Below are positions 56,165 to 64,000 of a DNA stretch of 64,000 nt, one piece after another (position 1 is the stretch's first letter; the number at the start of each line of letters is the position of its first letter). The notes beneath the pieces are model-generated. The model had not been told where the DNA came from, searched no databases, and was given only the letters and a program-made list of their open reading frames with translations. Position numbers and translations under genes: made by a program. Source of the DNA: Burkholderiales bacterium (GTDB taxonomy: Bacteria; Pseudomonadota; Gammaproteobacteria; Burkholderiales; Burkholderiaceae_C); NCBI GenBank assembly GCA_013044035.1, contig JABEVE010000044.1, forward strand, positions 36,354 through 100,353. Reading direction: 5' to 3'.

Positions 56165-58135
56165 TCACCTGCGAACGTGCCGGTACAGCGTGCTGCGATG
56201 AACCCCCAGGAGCCGGGCAGCGCGGCTGACGTTGCCACTGCAGGACGCAATGGCGGCCTCGATGGCCGAGTCGGTCATGGCACGCAACGGCGCGGGGGGC
56301 GGGGCGGGGCCATCCAGCGCAGGGGCTGAGCGCACCGACAGCGCTGACGTTGCGGGACGCTGTTGTGGATTGCCTCGCCAATCGCGCCGGATGTCATCGG
56401 GAAGGTCGCCGAGCTCAATGCAACTCCCGGGTTCGGCCAGCGCCAGCAGCGTCTGCGTGACGGCGACGAGTTGTCGCCAGTTTCCGGGCCATGTGAAGGC
56501 CAGCAGGGCCTCACGGGCTTGCGGACTGAGCCGTATCCCGCGCGACGGCAACATGGCCTTCAGGAGTTCATCGATGCGCGCCCTGGAGTCGGCCTGTTCA
56601 CGCAGGGCGGGCATGGCGACCACGAAATGCTGCAGCCGGTAGTACAGGTCGGTTCGGAAACTGCCCTCCATGGCCATTGCCTTGAGGTCGCGATGGGTGG
56701 CGCACACCAACGCGAAATCCACGGCCTGCTGGCGCCCGCCGCCCAGCGCCTTGACTTCATGATCCTGCAAGACCCGCAGGAGCCGGGCCTGCATCGACAA
56801 GGGCATGTCCCCGATTTCATCCAGAAACAAAACGCCGCCATGGGCCTCGCGAATCTGTCCCGGCTGGCCCTTGCGCCGGGCGCCCGTGAACGCTCCGTCC
56901 TCGTAGCCAAAAAGCTCCGACTCGATCAGCCCTTCCGGCACCGCGGCGCAATTGACAGCGACAAACGGTCCCTGGCTGCGCCGGCTGGCCTGGTGGACTT
57001 GTCTGGCAAAAACTTCCTTGCCGACGCCGGATTCCCCCAGGATCAAGACCGGGATGCCACAGTCCAGGACACGCACGGCGCGGTCCAGTTGCACCTCGCG
57101 CTGCGGGTCGGCGATGATGGGGGGCTTGGACATGGAGACTTGGCTGATCTGGGGCGTGTCCTGCTGCGCCGTGATCGAGCCCAAGTGATTCGAGGTTCGC
57201 TTGACCCCAACCCAGCCCGAGGCCCAGGACGCCGACCGTCCGGGCCGCGCCAGCCAGGGATGCAGGCACAGTTCGAACTGGTCCCGTTCGGTCGTGGGCA
57301 GGGAGCTGAACAGATCGTCGACGAAACGGCCGCGCAGTTGGTCGAATGTCATCCCCAAAACGCGCATGGCCGCGCGATTGGCGCCCACGATCGTGGCATT
57401 GCGAATCCACAGCAAGGCTTCGCGGTGCGAGCCCAGCAAGGCCGGATCGTGGGCAAAGCGCAGGATCTCGGTCTGCGCGGGCCGGTTGTCCATGGCCATG
57501 CGGTACTCGATCATCTGCGCCGCCATGCGCACCAGGCCCACGGTCTGGGCTTGAATGCAGCGTGGATCGCCCGAGACATCCAACACACCCAACACCTGCC
57601 CTTCCGAGCCCAGGAGCGGGGCTGCCGTGCAACCCAAGGCGCCGTTCTGCTCGAGATAGTGCTGGTGCCCAAGGACGGTGATCGGCGAGACCTCCGTCAG
57701 CGCCGTGCCGATCGCATTGGTCCCCCGCTGGACTTCGGACCATTCAACGCCGGGCATCAGTGCCACGCGCTGGGCCTTGTTCATGAAGACGTCCGAGCCG
57801 GCCGCATCGAGAATCATGCCCTGCGGGTCGGCCAGCAAAACGACCACGCGGGATGGCGACAGCGCCTCGGCCAGAGCCTCCAGCTCCGGCAGCGCGTGCC
57901 GCCGCAGTCGCCCCTGCGCATCGCGCCGGGCAAACAACGCGTCATGCGCCAAGGGCTCGGGAATCTCGCTGAGCGAGGCGGGTAGAGCCGAGCACCGCCG
58001 CCACGACCTTGCGATCAGCTCCGGCACTGCGCCTTGCGGATCACGGCCGTCTTCGAAAAAACGCTGTCGCGCCAACTGCAAAGTGGCTGACAACGTGGTC
58101 ATACCCGCGCTGTCCGGCGGCTTGGTCTGAGGCAT
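56165..58135 (-). CDS. Sigma-54-dependent activator of the AcoR type
   Basis: This 656-aa protein has an N-terminal GAF-like sensor (about 60-230), a short PAS-like segment and an AAA+ domain with Walker A GESGVGKE, the sigma-54 contact loop GAFTGA and Walker B FLDEIGD. A C-terminal Fis-type HTH ([22 protein letters not shown]) ends the protein. AcoR-type activators sense alcohols, acetoin or aldehydes and switch on dehydrogenase genes. The ATG at 58135 is chosen because the longer frame runs through the palindromes in the control region. It is divergent from the aldehyde dehydrogenase gene. Confidence 0.92.
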   Translation of the reverse strand: MPQTKPPDSAGMTTLSATLQLARQRFFEDGRDPQGAVPELIARSWRRCSALPASLSEIPEPLAHDALFARRDAQGRLRRHALPELEALAEALSPSRVVVLLADPQGMILDAAGSDVFMNKAQRVALMPGVEWSEVQRGTNAIGTALTEVSPITVLGHQHYLEQNGALGCTAAPLLGSEGQVLGVLDVSGDPRCIQAQTVGLVRMAAQMIEYRMAMDNRPAQTEILRFAHDPALLGSHREALLWIRNATIVGANRAAMRVLGMTFDQLRGRFVDDLFSSLPTTERDQFELCLHPWLARPGRSASWASGWVGVKRTSNHLGSITAQQDTPQISQVSMSKPPIIADPQREVQLDRAVRVLDCGIPVLILGESGVGKEVFARQVHQASRRSQGPFVAVNCAAVPEGLIESELFGYEDGAFTGARRKGQPGQIREAHGGVLFLDEIGDMPLSMQARLLRVLQDHEVKALGGGRQQAVDFALVCATHRDLKAMAMEGSFRTDLYYRLQHFVVAMPALREQADSRARIDELLKAMLPSRGIRLSPQAREALLAFTWPGNWRQLVAVTQTLLALAEPGSCIELGDLPDDIRRDWRGNPQQRPATSALSVRSAPALDGPAPPPAPLRAMTDSAIEAAIASCSGNVSRAARLLGVHRSTLYRHVRR

Positions 58136-58223
58136 GGTTGTCTCCCGGATTGGCGTGCCATCACGATCTCGGCGGCCAATCTTCTGCGCTGCAGTGTCGC
58201 ACCCAAGCACCGCCGTGTCACCT

Positions 58224-58252
58224 GTCGCAAGTTGCGACGCATCGCGTGATGC
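58224..58252. promoter_or_regulatory. Adjacent palindromes, candidate activator binding sites
   Basis: GTCGCAA-G-TTGCGAC (58224-58238) is a perfect 15-bp palindrome. GCATC-GCGT-GATGC (58239-58252) follows directly. They lie about 110-135 bp upstream of the predicted sigma-54 promoter, the usual distance for enhancer-like sites. Confidence 0.55.
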
Positions 58253-58359
58253 AAATCGAGAAAGCAAGTCGACCCTCACCCCCTGGGTAAAAACGGATTC
58301 GCGCGTCTAAGTCGTTGTTCGTCAAAGGCTGCACTGTATTCAGATGTAAGCCCCGAAAC

Positions 58360-58375
58360 TGGCACGATTCCTGAT
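58360..58375 (+). promoter_or_regulatory. Candidate sigma-54 promoter of the aldehyde dehydrogenase
   Basis: TGGCACG (58360-58366) matches the -24 element exactly. With the fixed ten-base gap the -12 dinucleotide is GA rather than GC, a weaker but tolerated form. Transcription would start near 58386, about 50 bases before the ATG. Confidence 0.55.
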
Positions 58376-58435
58376 AACCAAGAACGCACTGCACCCGTTG
58401 CGCAGTTCCCCTTCAGATCCTCCCAGGAGACCCTC

Positions 58436-59956
<1,521 letters not shown>

Positions 59957-60073
59957 AAGCGTGCTGGCGACGCGGCCCAAGCACGCAGGCCGTGTCGCCA
60001 GATGGACCGAAACCCCATGCCCATTGCAGCCTGCAATCTCGCAGCGTGACCCACGCCGACGAACGACCCTGCC

Positions 60074-60496
60074 ATGCACACCGAACCAGCCCCGCGAGAA
60101 GACTCCACGACGTCACCAGACGTAGGTCACGTTCCCCAGGTCATGGCCACTCCTGCGGCGCTCGATCTGATCGCCAAGCTCCAGGCAACCCACGGGGATT
60201 TGATGTTTCATCAATCCGGCGGCTGCTGTGACGGCAGCGCACCCATGTGCTTTGCGGCCGGCGAGTTTCTGGTCGGCGATGCGGATCGGCTTCTGGGGTC
60301 GATCGGAGGCATGCCGTTTTACATCGGGCTTGCGCAGTTCGAGTACTGGAAGCACACACAACTCATCATCGACGTCGTTCCTGGCCGGGGCGGCATGTTC
60401 TCTCTCGAGGGCGCGACAGGTCAGCGATTTCTCACGCGCTCCAGACTTTTTGACGACGACGAATGGAACGCTCTGGAAAAGGAGGGACGTGTTTGA
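60074..60496 (+). CDS. DUF779 protein
   Basis: This 140-aa protein has the conserved core LIAKLQATHGDLMFHQSGGCCDG, with SAPMC shortly after, as in all DUF779 members. Three cysteines and a histidine could hold a metal or act on a thiol. DUF779 genes almost always follow acetaldehyde dehydrogenase genes, as here. The role is unknown, perhaps maturation or protection of the dehydrogenase. A start at MATPAA (60143) would remove an unconserved polar N-terminus. Confidence 0.88.
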   Translation: MHTEPAPREDSTTSPDVGHVPQVMATPAALDLIAKLQATHGDLMFHQSGGCCDGSAPMCFAAGEFLVGDADRLLGSIGGMPFYIGLAQFEYWKHTQLIIDVVPGRGGMFSLEGATGQRFLTRSRLFDDDEWNALEKEGRV

Positions 60497-60609
60497 CCCT
60501 GCATGAGCCGATCCACGCGATGGCGCCATCGGGCTTCACCGACTCAATACTCTCGACGATTGGATGAGTTTTTGATTTTTCCCCGCAATATATGAATATG
60601 GAGATCACG

Positions 60610-62328
60610 ATGAAACGAAAGATTTCGCACGCTCAAAAGCGTTGGCTCATGACAATGTCTGCGCTTGGTGTTTCGCTCGCCTGCGCCACATCGGCCCTTG
60701 CCGATTATCCGAGTGTCACGCAGCAACGCCTCGACAACGCCCACCAAAGCACGGATTGGCTGACCTATTACCATTCCTACGGTGGCGAAAGCTATTCGCC
60801 GGCCAAACAAATTGATCCGGCGAATGTCAAGAACCTGCAAATGGTCTGGTCTCACAAATTTCCTGCGGAACTGACACAGGGTTTTGAAGCGACGCCCATC
60901 GTCAACGGTCAATACATGTTCGTGACGACGCCCAAAGACCATGTGTACGCATTTGAAGCCACGACCGGCAAGAAACTGTGGAGTTACGACCCGCAACTTC
61001 CAACAATCGCCTACAAAACCGTCTGCTGCGATGTCGTCAACCGCGGCGTGGCACTGTATGGTGATAACCTGTTTGTTGCCATGCTCAGCGGTGAAGTGGT
61101 GTCATTCGACGCCCAGAGCGGGCAGATCAATTGGAAAAAACAACTCTTTGATCCGGGCATTGGTTACGCATTCTCGTTGGCGCCGCTCGCCGCGAATGGC
61201 AATATTTATGTGGGAAGTGCCGGTGGCGAGTACGGCGCGCGTGGGTTCATCGCGGCGCTCGACACCAAAACCGGCGACACGGTCTGGAAAAAATATACGG
61301 TGCCCTCGCCCGAGGAAAAATATGGTGATACCTGGCCCAAGGGCATGTATACGCATTCCGGTTCGCCAGCCTGGCTCACTGGAACTTACGATCCGGAACA
61401 GAAAACACTGTACTGGGGCGTTGGAAATCCAGGGCCTTGGCTTGCGGAACTGCGTCCCGGAAAAAATCTTTACTCAGATTCGCTCTTGGCACTCAATGCC
61501 GAGAATGGCGACATCAAATGGCATTTTCAGTACACGCAACATGACTCGTGGGATTACGACGGGGTCAACACCGCATTGAGGGCAAAAATCAACTATCAAG
61601 GCAAAGACTACAACGCCCTGATCCATGCCGATCGAAATGGTTACTTTATTGCTCTCGATCAAAAAACCGGCAAGCTCATCTACGCCAAACCGTTCGTCAA
61701 AACAACCTCCGTGCTTGGCTACAGCAAAGACGGCGAATCCATCAACAATCCCAAATCCTATCCGAAAGTCGGCCAGACGATTAAAACTTGTCCACAATTC
61801 CTCGGCGGGAAAAATTGGTGGTCAATGTCCTATGACCCGGAAACGCATATTGCTGTCGTGCCTTCACTCCACGCCTGTGGCACCTACACGGGCTCGAAGG
61901 TCAGTTATATGCAGGGCCTGCCCTACTTGGGAGAAGGCTTTTCGATTTACCCCGAGCCTGGAAGCAAGGGCTATGGCGAGGTTCAGGGGATTGATGTGAA
62001 CACCGGCAAGAAAGTATGGGGACATTGGAGCAAGATGCCCTGGAACGGCGGTGTCACCACGACGGCCAGTGGCATCGCCTTCACGGGTTCCTTGCAAGGT
62101 CATCTGTACGCCTTCGACACGAAGACCGGCAAAGTGCTCTGGAAAAGTCCGAAACTGGCCAGCGGTATTGGCGCGCAACCTTCCGTGTATGAGGTTGACG
62201 GAAAGGAATATATCGCCATTCTTGCAGGATACGGCGGCGCCAATCCGATCTGGGGCGGTCCGATGGCAGCGATGACCAAGGACATTCCGCGCGGCGGCAC
62301 GCTTTATGTTTTCAGTCTGAATTCATAA
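60610..62328 (+). CDS. Periplasmic PQQ alcohol dehydrogenase with lanthanide signature (XoxF/ExaF-like)
   Basis: The ATG at 60610 has GGAG six bases before it and gives 572 aa with a Sec signal ending near SALAD. The eight-bladed propeller shows the vicinal disulfide C139-C140 (KTVCCD) under PQQ, metal-ligand regions GGEYGARG and GVGNPGPW, and several W-docking motifs (TGKKLW, TGKVLW). At the active site HDSWDYDGVN holds catalytic D315 and D317. The extra aspartate two residues on marks lanthanide-dependent enzymes, whereas calcium enzymes have Ala, Ser or Thr. There is no cytochrome domain. Codon use is less GC-rich than in the neighbouring genes. Confidence 0.92.
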   Translation: MKRKISHAQKRWLMTMSALGVSLACATSALADYPSVTQQRLDNAHQSTDWLTYYHSYGGESYSPAKQIDPANVKNLQMVWSHKFPAELTQGFEATPIVNGQYMFVTTPKDHVYAFEATTGKKLWSYDPQLPTIAYKTVCCDVVNRGVALYGDNLFVAMLSGEVVSFDAQSGQINWKKQLFDPGIGYAFSLAPLAANGNIYVGSAGGEYGARGFIAALDTKTGDTVWKKYTVPSPEEKYGDTWPKGMYTHSGSPAWLTGTYDPEQKTLYWGVGNPGPWLAELRPGKNLYSDSLLALNAENGDIKWHFQYTQHDSWDYDGVNTALRAKINYQGKDYNALIHADRNGYFIALDQKTGKLIYAKPFVKTTSVLGYSKDGESINNPKSYPKVGQTIKTCPQFLGGKNWWSMSYDPETHIAVVPSLHACGTYTGSKVSYMQGLPYLGEGFSIYPEPGSKGYGEVQGIDVNTGKKVWGHWSKMPWNGGVTTTASGIAFTGSLQGHLYAFDTKTGKVLWKSPKLASGIGAQPSVYEVDGKEYIAILAGYGGANPIWGGPMAAMTKDIPRGGTLYVFSLNS

Positions 62329-62340
62329 ATTTTTGACATC

Positions 62341-62378
62341 ACAGGAGGGTGCTCATGGCACGCCTCCTGTCTTTTTTA
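62341..62378 (+). terminator. Intrinsic terminator between the dehydrogenase and the fusion gene
   Basis: ACAGGAGG and CCTCCTGT form an 8-bp stem extended by GTGC/GCAC, followed by CTTTTTT. It lies 13 bases after the dehydrogenase stop and 10 bases before the next ATG. It could lower expression of the downstream genes relative to the dehydrogenase. Confidence 0.85.
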
Positions 62379-62387
62379 AGGACTGCC

Positions 62388-63596
62388 ATGTCAATTCAAT
62401 CAGTTTTCCTTACTTTATCTTACTGCGCATTGATATCAACAGGGGGCCTGGCAGCACGTTTCGCTGATGCCGCTCCCGTGCAGGTTTGCGGCTTTCCGCA
62501 AAGCCCGACAAAAATGGTGGATCAGCAAGTCACCGAAGCCATTTTCCGGGATCTGAACAAACCCTATCATTTGGTTGATTTGAACAAGGAAATCGGGCGG
62601 CACGCCACCTCTGAATACACGATTGCAAAATTGCTTCAATCCAAGTGCGATGTTTTCATGGGAGTTCCAATCTCGAAGCAGGATTTGCAATTCAAGGCGG
62701 GCATGACGATCTCCTCGTCGTACATGCAGGCAAACTTTGTGAAATTCACAGTGCCATCCGCATCTCTCAAAAAACTTGGCCGCGGCGTTGTTGCCGTTGC
62801 TTACAAGAGTCCGGCTCAGCTCATTGCCGCCGAGGAAAAGGATGCGAACTTCGATGTCGAAAACAATACCGCGGCTGTGATCCATGCAGTATTGCAAGGC
62901 AATGCACAGTACGGCATCACCTGGTTCCCCAGCCTGATTGAATATCAGCATGAGCATCCGGCTATTCATTTCGCTACCCAGTCAACAAAAACACAAATTT
63001 CGGATTGGAAATTAAGTTTTGTAGCCAACGATAAAAATCAAAACTTGATTCGTCAGATTTCCGCAGCGATTCGGCGATTATCTGCCTCGGGTCAAATCGA
63101 ATCGATGACGAAACCCTGGTCTATGCGCGCAATTTCACTGGGCAATATGGATTTTGGCACCTCCAGATTGATGCCCGCTGTCTATAATTCGATGCCGGAA
63201 GATAAACCTCGTCTGGATCGGGTTGTCGAAATGACGGGTGCGGCATCACCCGCGCACGAGGCCAACTTTGCGGCGCCCCAGGCCCTGCTCGGCAAGACAC
63301 TCTATGCTGCTGAATGCGCCCAATGTCATGGCGATGCACTCCAGGGTCAAACCGCTCCAGCATTGCGTGGAGCCGGGTTCGCACCCGCGGCGAACTCGAC
63401 GATGACCGTCGGCGGTATTTATCAATATATGACGACGAATATGCCGGCCGATAAACCTGGAAAGCTCAAGCCGAAAGATTATGCAAACATTATGGCTTTC
63501 TTGCTTCACGAAAATGGTTACACGCCTTCCGGAAAAAAACTGTCGCCGTCAACTGCGGGCGATGACCAGACTCCATTCAATTCGTTCGTGAAATGA
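62388..63596 (+). CDS. Periplasmic binding protein fused to cytochrome c (XoxJ-XoxG-like)
   Basis: The ATG at 62388, after AAGGA, gives 402 aa with a signal peptide ending near RFADA. A longer frame would start inside the terminator. Residues about 30-265 form a type-3 extracellular binding fold like MxaJ/XoxJ: VCGFPQSP, LLQSKCDVFMG, VVAVAYKSP and YGITWFP. Residues about 295-375 form a class I cytochrome c with haem motif C310-A-Q-C313-H314 and a probable Met ligand in TTNMP. In known XoxF systems these are two separate proteins. A fusion would deliver the electron acceptor directly to the enzyme. It overlaps the TonB gene by ATGA. Confidence 0.88.
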   Translation: MSIQSVFLTLSYCALISTGGLAARFADAAPVQVCGFPQSPTKMVDQQVTEAIFRDLNKPYHLVDLNKEIGRHATSEYTIAKLLQSKCDVFMGVPISKQDLQFKAGMTISSSYMQANFVKFTVPSASLKKLGRGVVAVAYKSPAQLIAAEEKDANFDVENNTAAVIHAVLQGNAQYGITWFPSLIEYQHEHPAIHFATQSTKTQISDWKLSFVANDKNQNLIRQISAAIRRLSASGQIESMTKPWSMRAISLGNMDFGTSRLMPAVYNSMPEDKPRLDRVVEMTGAASPAHEANFAAPQALLGKTLYAAECAQCHGDALQGQTAPALRGAGFAPAANSTMTVGGIYQYMTTNMPADKPGKLKPKDYANIMAFLLHENGYTPSGKKLSPSTAGDDQTPFNSFVK

Positions 63597-64000
63597 ACAT
63601 GCGGAGCGCATCCAGATCGGCGCGTGCCGCAGCCGTATGGTCTTTCTGCGCGTTGGGCTTGCTGCAGGCTGGTCTGGTGCATGCCCAACCGCCTGAAGAC
63701 GCCCCGCGTCCGGTTGCTTCGAAGACCCATGTCGTTCCTGCCCCCACCCTACCCGCAGGCAATGGGCCCCGCACCCTGCCGGGCGTGAGCGTTCAGGGGG
63801 TATCGTATGGAGCCGCGGCGGTTTCGCTGCCCTCCACCATCACGGTGCTGGGGCGACGCGCGCTCACCCAAGGCCAGCCCCAGGTCAATTTATCGGAGAG
63901 TCTGGCGCAAGTGCCCGGGCTCATCGTCAACAACCGCCAGGACTACGCCCAGGACCTGCAGATCTCCATCCGCGGCTTCGGCGCCGACGCCCCCTTCGGC
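63593..64000 (+). CDS. TonB-dependent outer-membrane receptor (N-terminal part)
   Basis: The gene starts at an ATG overlapping the previous stop (ATGA) and is cut by the window end after 136 codons. A signal peptide (ALGLLQAGLVHAQ) is followed by a proline-rich linker and the start of a plug domain: ITVLGRRAL, LSESLAQVPGLIVNNRQDYAQDLQISIRGFG. TonB receptors import scarce metals bound to chelators, or other large solutes. Tight coupling to a lanthanide-type alcohol dehydrogenase system suggests uptake of a lanthanide chelate or PQQ. This is inference from context. Confidence 0.88.
   Translation, partial: MNMRSASRSARAAAVWSFCALGLLQAGLVHAQPPEDAPRPVASKTHVVPAPTLPAGNGPRTLPGVSVQGVSYGAAAVSLPSTITVLGRRALTQGQPQVNLSESLAQVPGLIVNNRQDYAQDLQISIRGFGADAPFG

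Overview
The window looks like chromosome from a GC-rich betaproteobacterium, most likely Burkholderiales. The order smg-dprA-LysM gene facing def-fmt is typical of that group. The mix of pentose-phosphate, glucan, KaiC-like and PQQ dehydrogenase genes would fit a Thiomonas-like organism, but the genus is inference. No tRNA, rRNA or CRISPR array was seen.

1-15.6 kb is a defence-type island. It starts with a degenerate tyrosine-recombinase-like gene coupled to a GIY-YIG gene. Next is a three-gene minus-strand cassette (hypothetical protein, XRE-ImmA/IrrE regulator-protease, 47-aa basic protein). A broken copy of the GIY-YIG 3' end lies on the far side of that cassette. Then comes a minus-strand type I restriction operon: serine recombinase, hsdM, hsdS, HEPN-like protein, a second XRE-ImmA/IrrE protein, PIN-like DUF4411 protein, hsdR and a HipA-like kinase. 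Most of these genes are coupled by 4-nt overlaps. Divergent from it is an unrecognised two-gene unit: a soluble protein followed by a four-helix membrane protein. A noncoding stretch with a 17-bp perfect inverted repeat closes the island.

16-22 kb is housekeeping: a lipoprotein, smg, dprA and a LysM protein on the minus strand, with def and fmt on the plus strand. 21.8-26.2 kb is a signalling operon: a small unknown protein, a tandem KaiC-like ATPase, a GGDEF/histidine-kinase hybrid lacking the phospho-accepting histidine, and a Crp-family regulator. A tiny collagen-like lipoprotein follows.

45.3 to 27 kb is a long minus-strand carbohydrate operon: Crp/Fnr regulator, GH94 glucan phosphorylase-like protein, gnd, zwf, a HAD hydrolase, tal, pgi, a DUF2090 aldolase-like protein, tkt, pgm, a glycoamylase-like protein and a pyridine nucleotide-disulfide oxidoreductase with a mutated redox motif. 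Together they would release glucose or glucose-1-phosphate from a glucan and cycle it through the oxidative pentose phosphate pathway for NADPH.

45.5-48.2 kb is less GC-rich: aquaporin, ParB-like protein, BON protein, a DUF3309-like pseudogene and a very AT-rich spacer. 48.4-55 kb holds htpX with a candidate heat-shock promoter, a holin-like membrane protein, purB, a GST, DoxX, an esterase, a DODA dioxygenase and an isochorismatase-like hydrolase divergent from a LysR regulator.

56-64 kb is an alcohol oxidation locus: a sigma-54 activator, aldehyde dehydrogenase plus DUF779, a PQQ alcohol dehydrogenase carrying the aspartate signature of lanthanide-dependent enzymes, a periplasmic binding protein fused to cytochrome c (XoxJ-XoxG-like), and the start of a TonB-dependent receptor coupled to it. 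The receptor is cut by the window end.
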